Assembly (NCBI GenBank): GCA_017455945.1
Contig: JAFTLM010000135.1
Location: 1 to 6,301 of the forward strand
Length of the DNA stretch: 6,301 nucleotides
Origin: Clostridia bacterium
GTDB taxonomy: Bacteria > Bacillota > Clostridia > Oscillospirales > CAG-272
Reading direction: 5' to 3'
Each line of letters opens with the position of its first letter. The stretch's first letter is position 1. Positions 1 to 6,035 of the stretch are shown here, in pieces. The notes under the pieces were generated by a model. It was given only the letters and a program-made list of their open reading frames with translations. It searched no databases and was not told where the DNA came from. Made by a program: the position numbers and the translations under genes.

Positions 1-405
1 GAGGATACGCTTATAGAAAATATGAATTTCTCCAACATTACGATGGACAGCATTTATCTCCGTCCTGTTCAAGTAGATATTGCCGACTCTGTTGTAACAA
101 GGTGCAAGGCAATAAGGAACGTAAGATTTGACGGCATAAACGCAAGCGGAATAGGATTCCCTTATATTGTTGGGCGTGAAAACTGCCATATCAAAAACAT
201 CAAATTTTCAAACTGCGATTTTGAGAAGCGTCCTCCCGAAAGTCTCTCGTATTTCTTTGATCCCAAGGGTGCAAAAAAATTTGAAAAAGGCGACAACAAG
301 TTCGGTGCGCCCTCTTCCGCAGTTCTCAATGAGTCAGACAACGTAAAAATAAAATTCGCCGACAACGTGGTTTTTGACAACTGCTCATTCTCATATAATG
401 ATTAA
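1..405 (+). CDS. Beta-helix (GH28/pectate-lyase-like) protein, C-terminal part
   Basis: The frame is open from base 1, so the gene begins outside the window and about 134 residues of its C-terminus are seen; the ATG at 22 is probably internal. The text is a run of short beta-strand rungs of the right-handed parallel beta-helix type, with repeats such as NMNFSNITM, NVRFDGINA, NIKFSNCDF and NVVFDNCSF spaced about 20-40 residues apart. Such folds occur in GH28 glycosidases, pectate lyases and other polysaccharide-active enzymes. The catalytic rungs would lie upstream, so substrate and activity cannot be named. A charged loop (about residues 75-100, rich in Lys, Phe and Gly) interrupts the rungs. 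It ends with TAA directly before a strong terminator and converges on another beta-helix gene, so this may be part of a carbohydrate-use locus. Fold assignment is fairly safe; function is inferred. Confidence 0.75.
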   Translation, partial: EDTLIENMNFSNITMDSIYLRPVQVDIADSVVTRCKAIRNVRFDGINASGIGFPYIVGRENCHIKNIKFSNCDFEKRPPESLSYFFDPKGAKKFEKGDNKFGAPSSAVLNESDNVKIKFADNVVFDNCSFSYND

Positions 406-415
406 AGAAAAATCC

Positions 416-465
416 GACTTGGCGTACCTGTGATAAAGCAGGTAGCCAAGTCAGCTTTTTATTTT
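416..465. terminator. Bidirectional intrinsic terminator
   Basis: GACTTGGC-G-TACCTG (416-430) pairs with CAGGTAGCCAAGTC (439-452), giving 14 base pairs with one bulged G and an 8-nt loop. On the plus strand it is followed by AGCTTTTTATTTT. On the minus strand the same stem is followed by GGATTTTTCTTT. It lies between two convergent beta-helix genes and its plus-strand T-tract overlaps the minus-strand stop codon, so it probably terminates both. Confidence 0.9.
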
Positions 466-1844
466 ACGTGTTCAAACACAAAATCCTCGCGGGAATCGGG
501 GCGGTAGGTTTCGACGGTGACGTTATCGAGGGTAAGTCCGTCGATATAGCGGAAATAGATTCCCTTTGCGGGCAAAATTTTTCCGTAGACATAGACCTCG
601 GGATATGCGGGCGGCACGTCGGGCACCTCCTTGTTATATTCCGTTACGCCGCCGTCCAGCTTCATATGTACGTTACGCAATGTAATATTTTCAAGATGGC
701 GTTCGGGCAGACCGCAACAGTTTGAGGTCATTTGCCAATCGGTATATCTTCCGCTTATCATAAGGTCGGCATTTTCGGGAGTTACGCCGCCAAAGATCCA
801 GGGATATTGGCGGAAGTCGTTATTCTTGTAGGAAAAATAATTCCACGCGATAATATTGTAGGGTTCATAAGGACCGTCAACGTTGATATTTTCAAGCGTT
901 ACGTTCTTTATCTGTCCTATCTCGCGTCCTTCGGGTCCTCTCATTCGCTTACCGATATGTATGAACAGCGGGGCGTTCACGTTGGTCATATTCACGTTTT
1001 TGATTGTCAATCCGTCGATTATCGCACCATCCACGCTTTCGATAGCAACAGCCGAAATTCTGGTGTCGCGTATTTCGATATTCTCAACAACAGTATCATA
1101 AAAACCGCCGTTTGTTTCGGTGCCGAATTTAAGGGCATTGCAACGGCTTTTTATTTTACAGTTCCAAACACGCATATTACGGCAAACGTCAAGTCGGTTA
1201 AGGGTCTAGGAGGATTTGAAAACGATTCCGTCGTCACCCGACTCAACGTCACAGTCGTATATCTTTACGTTTTTGGAGTTATCGGGCGAAATTCCGTCGA
1301 TATAAACGCACATCTTTATTCCGTGGATATCTACGTTTTCACAGCCAGCAAAATAGATTGCCAGGTCGGTGACATTATTAATATCGAGGTCAGAAATAAG
1401 AACATTGTTGCATTCCCTAAGTGAGATACACTTGGGTCCTCTGTGTCTTATCGCCGTGCCTCTTACACCGTCCTCGTCCCAGACAGAACGCATATCAATT
1501 TTGCCTTTTCCGGTTATTGAGATGTTGTCGCAATTTCTTCCCACGAACATAGAGAGGTCAAAGTAGGTATGCGACGCGTCCTGATAAGCGGGATAGTCAA
1601 TTTTCTCCTGCTGTGCGTATGCGTAAAAGTCAAGTGCACCGAGAATAAGAGTACCCTCTTCAAGCTCTATATGCACGTTACTCTTCAAAAACACGGTTGA
1701 GAGAACGTACATTCCCTTGGGGAAAAATACCTTACCTCCGCCTGCTTCATTGCAGGCGTCCACAGCCTTTTGCACAGCCTCGGTGTCAAGTGTAACTCCG
1801 TCGGCTTTAGTTCCGTAAACCTTTACGTTAAAAATGTTGTCCAT
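459..1844 (-). pseudogene. GH28-like beta-helix glycosidase interrupted by in-frame TAG
   Basis: The two open segments (1844-1206 and 1205-459) are in the same frame and separated only by a TAG at 1208-1206. Together they give 461 codons, a normal size for GH28-family proteins. The first part opens with VKVYGTKADGVT and a GGGKVFFPKG loop, typical of the pectate-lyase-3/GH28 N-terminus. It carries DGISPDNS (about 183-190) and SGDDG (202-206), matching the GH28 catalytic Asp regions. The second part has SRCNALKFGTE (about 233-243) where polygalacturonases have their GHG/SIG region. The catalytic His is not apparent, so this is a divergent GH28-like enzyme rather than a classical polygalacturonase. 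There is no signal peptide, so it is probably cytoplasmic. The start at 1844 is chosen because GGAGAAG lies 8 nt upstream; the TTG at 1868 has no such site. It is the last gene of the minus-strand operon, 16 nt after the amidotransferase. No Shine-Dalgarno precedes the first ATG after the TAG (1175). It may be a pseudogene, a sequencing error or a read-through case. Confidence 0.8.
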
Positions 1845-1856
1845 AAGCTCTTCTCC
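1845..1856 (-). promoter_or_regulatory. Shine-Dalgarno that sets the GH28-like start
   Basis: On the minus strand GGAGAAGAGCTT lies immediately before the ATG at 1844. The GGAG core has an 8-nt spacer. This favours 1844 over the in-frame TTG at 1868, which would overlap the upstream amidotransferase gene. Confidence 0.75.
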
Positions 1857-1860
1857 ATTT

Positions 1861-2895
1861 TCACTCAATTACTTTGAAAATTATTTTCGGTGCTTCAGCC
1901 CCCCTAACCGTTCTGCGCGCATGTATCATCTCTATTTTTTTGCGTTCCAGGAATCGACTTAAAACAATATAAACAATTGCGTTCTCCTGTGTCACTACGT
2001 CTGTAGGCAAATGCTTAAGCAGTTCAACTCTGAGTTCAGGAAATCCAACCTCGGTCTCTTTCAACGTGGCATATACAACTCTTTCCGCTAATTTCAGCGT
2101 ACTTTCATCAATTGGCGATAGTTCTTTGGGAAAGTTCTTATATTCTTCAACCACATACCTGTCCTTGTATACTATGCCCGAAGAAAGTGGCGGAAGCAAC
2201 TCATATTTCTTTACACTTTCGGGAAATCCGATTGGCGAGGATGCAAGATATGCTCCGCTCTCATCAAATCCGACAAACATTGGCATGTTTATGCGTGAGA
2301 AATATATACGGTCGGGTGATTCTTCCTCAATTGCAAGTCCGACTATTATACCCGGCATTTCACAAAATGCCGCAGACATTGCACTTACCGTATCATTTCC
2401 CTTATGCTTGTAGCTGTAAATAAGCTGGCACATAACGTCCGACATATGCACGTTTTCACCGCTTGAAAGGCGATTATATGCGTTTCCCGAAAGCCTAAGC
2501 TTACACGGAATATCAAATCCGTCGGCGACAAGTTTGTCGGCTATTTTACTGTACTCATCGTTTCGGTCTTTAAAAAGCCCAAGTGCGCCGTTGGCAACGT
2601 AGCTGAGCTTTACCTTGCCATCCCTTTCCGTAACAAAGGGATGCGACCAGCTGCTGTCTCCCCCCGACGGTGTTCGGCTATGGGCAATTCCCATATTGCC
2701 TTCAAGCGCTTCGGCATCGGTTTCAGACAAAAGAGTGGAAAGCTCGCCCTTTATCTTATGGTAATCTATATACGCTCCGTTGTGGGTGGAAATCCCCGTA
2801 TAGAAGCCTCCGTCAAGTCCCTCCTGTTTTCTTATCATTTGTATAAGAATAGGCGCGGCTCTTTTTTCTCCGACGTATCCCGCAATATTACACAT
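1861..2895 (-). CDS. Stand-alone class II glutamine amidotransferase-like protein
   Basis: This 344-residue protein begins MCNIAGYVG. Cys2 would be exposed by Met removal as the N-terminal nucleophile of the Ntn-hydrolase (GATase type 2) family, which releases ammonia from glutamine. Visible family landmarks resemble the GlmS N-terminal domain: GIAHSR (69-74, Arg equivalent kept), a His at 85 in SHPF, ANG (101-103, oxyanion Asn-Gly) and ASSPIG (218-223). Departures are clear. TRWATHG has become SRTPSGG, and the SETDTE substrate-binding segment is missing, replaced by sequence around RLSGNAYNRL (134-143). No SIS isomerase domains follow; residues about 265-344 form a mostly helical tail I cannot assign. 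It is therefore not GlmS, and the amino acceptor or partner is unknown. GGGAGG lies 7 nt before the start. It is 17 nt after the Lrp-like gene and in the same operon as the retron RT. The fold is well supported; the activity is uncertain. Confidence 0.85.
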   Translation of the reverse strand: MCNIAGYVGEKRAAPILIQMIRKQEGLDGGFYTGISTHNGAYIDYHKIKGELSTLLSETDAEALEGNMGIAHSRTPSGGDSSWSHPFVTERDGKVKLSYVANGALGLFKDRNDEYSKIADKLVADGFDIPCKLRLSGNAYNRLSSGENVHMSDVMCQLIYSYKHKGNDTVSAMSAAFCEMPGIIVGLAIEEESPDRIYFSRINMPMFVGFDESGAYLASSPIGFPESVKKYELLPPLSSGIVYKDRYVVEEYKNFPKELSPIDESTLKLAERVVYATLKETEVGFPELRVELLKHLPTDVVTQENAIVYIVLSRFLERKKIEMIHARRTVRGAEAPKIIFKVIE

Positions 2896-2912
2896 TACGC
2901 ATCCCTCCCAAT

Positions 2913-3368
2913 TCAGTCCGTGATCGTAGGAAGAATAGTGGGCGAGAACTTCTGCTCAAGCAGCGAGATCATAGTATGGCTCTTGACCACTCCGTTATGG
3001 AGCTTTATTTGTGAAAGCTTATTTTTAAGCGATTCCATATCAGCGGCGCAGACCTTAATAAGATAGTCGTACTCGCCTGTAACCGAAAAGCACTCAAGGA
3101 TATCGTCATCGCCTCTGACGTAGTCAAGAAAGGTTTCGCCCTGATTGCTTGCCTTTACCACCAACAGCACGAACGCCATTATGGGCTTTCCGATATGCTT
3201 GCCGTTTGTCAGGACTGTAAAGCGGCGGATCATTCCGTCTTTTTTCAGCTTTTGTATTCGTTTATTGATAGCCGGCACCGACAGATTTATACTTTCGCTT
3301 ATTGAAGTGGCGGTAGCGTCGGCATTCTTTGAAAGTATCTTTAGAATTTTTGCATCGATAGAATCCAT
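2913..3368 (-). CDS. Lrp/AsnC-family transcriptional regulator
   Basis: This 151-residue protein is the usual size for the family. Residues 1-60 form the N-terminal winged helix-turn-helix: MDSIDAKILKIL opens it, SISESINLSVPAINKRIQKL (22-41) is the HTH, and DGMIRRF (44-50) its wing. Residues about 63-140 form the RAM (effector-binding, oligomerising) domain, with the family motif VTGEYDYLIKV at 96-106. Such proteins form dimers to octamers, bind DNA and usually sense amino acids. The start at 3368 is preferred because GAGG sits 6 nt upstream; an in-frame TTG at 3374 lacks a spaced site. The gene begins two bases after the RT stop codon, so translation is probably coupled to the RT, and the amidotransferase follows after 17 nt. 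Family assignment is firm. Its target and ligand are unknown; autoregulation, control of the next gene, or binding of retron msDNA are all possible inferences. Confidence 0.93.
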   Translation of the reverse strand: MDSIDAKILKILSKNADATATSISESINLSVPAINKRIQKLKKDGMIRRFTVLTNGKHIGKPIMAFVLLVVKASNQGETFLDYVRGDDDILECFSVTGEYDYLIKVCAADMESLKNKLSQIKLHNGVVKSHTMISLLEQKFSPTILPTITD

Positions 3369-3381
3369 TTTCAACCTCTTT
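3369..3381 (-). promoter_or_regulatory. Shine-Dalgarno for the Lrp-like gene, inside the RT end
   Basis: On the minus strand AAAGAGG (3381-3375) lies inside the last codons of the RT, followed by TTGAAA and the ATG at 3368. The RT stop TGA (3373-3371) falls within this spacer. Ribosomes finishing the RT therefore sit on the next gene's start, which suggests translational coupling. Confidence 0.7.
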
Positions 3382-4291
3382 CATTTATTGTTTGTGTAAG
3401 CCACCGTTTGACTTCCTTTAAGGCAACGTCGTCGGGGCGGACTTGCAATGCATACGACACTCTTCCCAAAAGTCCAAGCAGATATTTTTGGGTGTCATCT
3501 TCGCCTATCCGATTTGCGTGTTCTTCCAAACCGTATTTTTTACAGTAATATATTTCCTGTCTCAGCTTCCGTCTGTAGTCGGCGGAAATATTGGGCTTTT
3601 GGTTTACGACTATACCCGTCACAATCTGCCGTTTACCCGGGGTTGTCACCGAGGTCTTACCGTAATTTAAAACCAAGTGCTTTTTAAGCAGTTCTTGCTT
3701 GACGAAGGCTATAATGCTTCTTTCGTCAAAGTCACCCGAAAAGGTCATATCGTCGCAATATCTGGTATAGGCTATTCCCTGTTCCTTACACCACGCACCG
3801 ACCTTTTCGTCAAAATCACGCATAACTATATTGGTTATGGCGGGTGAGGACGGTGCTCCCTGCGGAAGACGGTCGCCGCAGTAACACAGCATTGTCAAGA
3901 GGATACGCACGGACTCTGAAAATCGCTCTTTCACAAACACGTTTTCTTTGACTTCCGAATAAGAGATACTGTCAAAAAAATGTAGGATATCAAGCTTCAA
4001 AACCTTAGGCTTGCCCACGTGCTCCGAGGCGTTTTTAAGTATTCCTGCCCCGTATCGGTAAGCTGTGGCGTATTTTGACACCCGCTGTCCCGAAAGAATG
4101 ACCTCTGTGATTCTTCGCTGAACTCTTTTCAATATTTCATCGGGCACCGAAAGGCACCGCACTCCGCCGTTTCGTTTAGGAATTTCGACGGATACGTAAT
4201 GCTTTTTTATATTGTTTGAAAGGGCGTACAAAGTTTTTAAGGAGAAGCCGAGATCGCTCTCCAAAGACCCGAGTTCTCTATAAACGATCAT
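3371..4291 (-). CDS. Retron reverse transcriptase
   Basis: This 306-residue protein has the compact length of retron RTs. In order: motif A KLDILHFFDSI with catalytic D101; LPQGAPSSP (142-150) of the QG block; YCDD at 178-181 with the catalytic Asp pair; and the retron-specific signatures NASEH (87-91, NAxxH) and VTG (224-226). The C-terminal region from about 236 (YRRKLRQEIYYCKKYGL, then LLGLLGRVSYAL) is the thumb that recognises the cognate msr RNA. There is no maturase or HNH domain, which argues against a group II intron, and no template/variable repeat pair suggesting a diversity-generating element. The start at 4291 is chosen because AAAGGAG lies 5 nt upstream; the longer frame to 4351 would run through the ncRNA. 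It would make a branched RNA-linked msDNA from the RNA just upstream. Most characterised retrons act in phage defence with an effector; here the next genes are an Lrp-like regulator and an amidotransferase. Confidence 0.95.
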   Translation of the reverse strand: MIVYRELGSLESDLGFSLKTLYALSNNIKKHYVSVEIPKRNGGVRCLSVPDEILKRVQRRITEVILSGQRVSKYATAYRYGAGILKNASEHVGKPKVLKLDILHFFDSISYSEVKENVFVKERFSESVRILLTMLCYCGDRLPQGAPSSPAITNIVMRDFDEKVGAWCKEQGIAYTRYCDDMTFSGDFDERSIIAFVKQELLKKHLVLNYGKTSVTTPGKRQIVTGIVVNQKPNISADYRRKLRQEIYYCKKYGLEEHANRIGEDDTQKYLLGLLGRVSYALQVRPDDVALKEVKRWLTQTINERG

Positions 4292-4303
4292 AGCTTCTCC
4301 TTT
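4292..4303 (-). promoter_or_regulatory. Shine-Dalgarno that sets the RT start
   Basis: Minus-strand AAAGGAG (4303-4297) is followed by a 5-nt spacer and the ATG at 4291. It lies just after the a2 segment of the retron RNA, the expected order of ncRNA then RT, and rules against the upstream in-frame start at 4351. Confidence 0.85.
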
Positions 4304-4305
4304 CT

Positions 4306-4490
4306 GACGGTACTTTTTTGCATGACGACGGGCGTAGGCGTAGTGTAGCACACAACGTGTGCTCGAGGTACACTCTGTGTACCGGCTACGCTGAAGAACG
4401 CTCGGCTGAGCAACGCGAATACGAAAAAGTTTTTTACTGTCGGAGGCGACTCGCCGCCGACTTCGGATATCCGAAACAAGCTACCGTTCT
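4306..4490 (-). ncRNA. Retron msr-msd RNA
   Basis: The RNA is predicted by hand from its position before the RT and from its pairing; boundaries are approximate. The a1 segment ACGGTA (4487-4482) pairs with a2 TACCGT (4312-4307). G4481, directly after a1 in a TAGC context, is the likely branch nucleotide, matching the layout of known retrons such as Ec86. The msr then has two hairpins: TTCGG-ATAT-CCGAA (4475-4462) and a 9-bp stem with one mismatch, GTCGGcGGCG/CGCCtCCGAC, around loop AGT (4461-4439). The msd (about 4430-4312) is closed by ACTTTTT/AAAAAGT (4430-4424 with 4318-4312). Inside are a small hairpin GCTC-AGCC-GAGC (4411-4400) and GCGTAG/CTACGC (4391-4386 with 4343-4338). That last stem encloses two 17-nt hairpins with 7-bp stems (4383-4367 and 4363-4347). 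The a1/a2 duplex is short, and the exact msDNA ends cannot be fixed from sequence. Confidence 0.8.
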
Positions 4491-4496
4491 GTTTTT

Positions 4497-4525
4497 ATTG
4501 TATCACAAATGAATATAATTTGCAA
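4497..4525 (-). promoter_or_regulatory. Promoter of the retron operon
   Basis: On the minus strand, TTGCAA (4525-4520) and TACAAT (4502-4497) are separated by exactly 17 nt. This predicts transcription starting at about 4490, which coincides with the 5' end expected for the msr. No other obvious promoter or terminator is seen before the end of the GH28-like gene, so it probably drives all four minus-strand genes. Confidence 0.75.
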
Positions 4526-4545
4526 CACAATATTTATTATTTCTA

Positions 4546-4574
4546 TTGACTTTTTTTTGCCGATGAGTTATAAT
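4546..4574 (+). promoter_or_regulatory. aspS: Promoter of aspS
   Basis: TTGACT (4546-4551) and TATAAT (4569-4574) are spaced by 17 nt, a near-perfect vegetative sigma-A promoter. A T-rich stretch fills the start of the spacer. It is divergent from the retron promoter, with only about 20 bp between the two -35 boxes, so activity of one could influence the other. The 5' leader before the ATG at 4619 is only about 38 nt, too short for a T-box; GAAAGGA (4604-4610) is the ribosome binding site. Confidence 0.85.
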
Positions 4575-4618
4575 AAACTGTATTTATATGCAAAATTTCA
4601 TTTGAAAGGATTTAAAAA

Positions 4619-5953
4619 ATGGAAAGAGTATACATTAAAGACATTCATTCCCACACAGGTGAGAAAATACTTCTTCAGGGCTTTGTTGAAAACTTCAGAG
4701 ACGGCAAGGCTATGGCGTTTATCGTTATGAAGGACATTACCGGCAAGGTTCAGGTTACGGTTGAGAAGGAAAAGCTTCCCGGGCTTCTTCCCGCACTTGA
4801 GCAGATAACACAGGATTCCGTAATTTCTGTAGTCGGTGTTGCTTACGAGAGCGAATACGTTAAGATGGGCGGAATTGAGGTTATTCCCGAAGAGATCATT
4901 GTTGAGTCGGTTGCGGCGGCACTTCCCATTCAGCGTGAAGAGATTCCCGCGACAAAGAAGCGTCCCGGTGTTCCCAAGTCGGGTATTGACGACAGACTTA
5001 ACTACCGTTGGATAGACCTTCGCACAGAGAAAAACCAGCTTATGTTCAAGGTTCAGACCGAGGTTACACGCGCAATGAGAGAGTTTCTTTGCGAGCGTGG
5101 CTTCCTTGAGATACACACCCCCAAGCTTATCGGTGCGGCAAGCGAAAGCGGGTCGGACGTTTTCGAGGTCAAGTACTTTGACCGCACGGCATATCTTGCA
5201 CAGAGCCCTCAGTTCTACAAGCAAATGGCTATGGCAAGCGGATTTGAGAGAATCTTTGAGTGCGGACCCGTATTCCGTGCCGAGAAGTCTTACACCAGCA
5301 AGCACACCACCGAGTTCACAGGCTTTGACCTTGAATTCAGCTATATAACCTCCTTCCGCGACGTTATGAAAATGGAAGAGGATCTTCTCACCTACACGCT
5401 CAAATGCGTTAGCGAAAAGTACGGTGAGGAAATAAAGGAACAGTTCGGTCTTGAGGTTATCGTACCCGAACAGCCCTTCCCCATCGTTACTCTCAAAGAG
5501 CTTTACGACGGACTTGAAAAGGATTTCGGCTTCACGGTTCCCGAGTCCGAAAAGGGCGACCTTACCACAGAGGCAGAGCGTCTTTCTTATGAGTGGGTAA
5601 AGAAGAATTACAACCATGAGTTCCTCTTTGTTACAGATTATGCTGCTGAGAAGCGCGCTTTCTACCACATGCGTGACGAGCAGGGTGTTCCCCAGGGCTA
5701 CGACCTTATCTGGCGTGGCGTAGAGATCACCACGGGCGCACAGCGTGAGCACAGATACGACGTACTCAAGGCTCAGGCTGAGGAAAAGGGACTTGCAGAG
5801 GACGTTAAGTTCTATCTTGAGTTCTTCAAGTACGGATGTCCTCCCCACGGCGGATTCGGTCTTGGTATTGACCGTCTTACAATGCTTCTTGTGGGTACTC
5901 ACATCAGCGAGGCTATGTTCCTCTTCCGTAACCCCAAGCGTCTTACCCCGTAA
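4619..5953 (+). CDS. aspS: Aspartyl-tRNA synthetase, archaeal-type, probably non-discriminating
   Basis: This 444-residue class II aminoacyl-tRNA synthetase charges tRNA(Asp) with aspartate using ATP, in the cytoplasm. An N-terminal OB-fold anticodon-binding domain (about 17-100) precedes the catalytic core. The core has motif 1 around GFLEIHTPKL (161-170), motif 2 beginning FRAEKS (219-224) and reaching FTGFDLE, and motif 3 GFGLGIDRLTMLL (412-424). It ends RNPKRLTP, as archaeal and eukaryotic AspRSs do. It lacks the large GAD insertion of the usual bacterial enzyme, which is about 590 residues long. Bacterial members of this short class are commonly annotated as non-discriminating aspartate-tRNA(Asn) ligases, which also form Asp-tRNA(Asn) for GatCAB. 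I could not settle tRNA specificity from the OB-fold residues. AsnRS is the main alternative, but the C-terminus and short form favour AspRS. It appears to be transcribed alone from its own promoter. Confidence 0.9.
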   Translation: MERVYIKDIHSHTGEKILLQGFVENFRDGKAMAFIVMKDITGKVQVTVEKEKLPGLLPALEQITQDSVISVVGVAYESEYVKMGGIEVIPEEIIVESVAAALPIQREEIPATKKRPGVPKSGIDDRLNYRWIDLRTEKNQLMFKVQTEVTRAMREFLCERGFLEIHTPKLIGAASESGSDVFEVKYFDRTAYLAQSPQFYKQMAMASGFERIFECGPVFRAEKSYTSKHTTEFTGFDLEFSYITSFRDVMKMEEDLLTYTLKCVSEKYGEEIKEQFGLEVIVPEQPFPIVTLKELYDGLEKDFGFTVPESEKGDLTTEAERLSYEWVKKNYNHEFLFVTDYAAEKRAFYHMRDEQGVPQGYDLIWRGVEITTGAQREHRYDVLKAQAEEKGLAEDVKFYLEFFKYGCPPHGGFGLGIDRLTMLLVGTHISEAMFLFRNPKRLTP

Positions 5954-6010
5954 ACACCTTCCGGTGGGGGCAAACGCCTTCGCCGTCCAGGCGGTAAATT
6001 ATAGTTTACC
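5950..6010. repeat. Cluster of small nested palindromes after aspS
   Basis: Within 61 bp there are three consecutive hairpins: CACC-TTCC-GGTG (5955-5966), CGCCT/AGGCG with a 9-nt loop (5975-5993), and GGTAAA/TTTACC (5993-6010). An outer inverted repeat, GTAAAC (5950-5955) with GTTTAC (6004-6009), brackets them all. No T-tract follows, so this is not a classic terminator. The layout resembles an extragenic palindromic repeat or a small MITE-like element, but only one copy is in the window. It touches the last aspS codons. Confidence 0.4.
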
Positions 6011-6035
6011 ATACAAACTACTTCCATTAAACTGA

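Noticed and set aside
459..1175. Second half of the GH28-like gene as an independent gene starting at 1175
   Set aside because: There is no ribosome binding site before that ATG, the protein would start mid-rung, and the frame matches the upstream half exactly.
1206..1208. Frameshift, programmed or accidental, in the GH28-like gene
   Set aside because: Both halves are in the same frame (1206 and 1173 are congruent modulo 3), so a nonsense codon is sufficient.
732..1424. 230-codon plus-strand open frame across the TAG region of the GH28-like gene
   Set aside because: It is the antisense shadow of the beta-helix gene, with no recognisable motif or spaced Shine-Dalgarno. The minus-strand frame has family motifs on both sides of the TAG.
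3371..4291. RT as a group II intron maturase or diversity-generating RT
   Set aside because: No maturase or HNH domain and no intron RNA ends were seen. No adenine-biased template/variable repeat pair was noticed. NAxxH and VTG are retron signatures.
4338..4391. Three-way junction read as a tRNA
   Set aside because: The arm lengths and 3-nt loops do not fit D, anticodon or T arms, and there is no TTCAA motif or acceptor stem. It fits better as part of the retron msd.
4292..4490. CRISPR or direct-repeat array upstream of the RT
   Set aside because: The repeats here are inverted and of different sequences, with no regularly spaced direct repeat. Only the 6-nt CTACGC is tandem.
4598..5902. 434-codon open frame antisense to aspS
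   Set aside because: It mirrors aspS in a codon-biased gene, has a low-complexity Leu/Cys/Lys-rich composition with no domain motifs, and aspS has clear family motifs, promoter and ribosome binding site.
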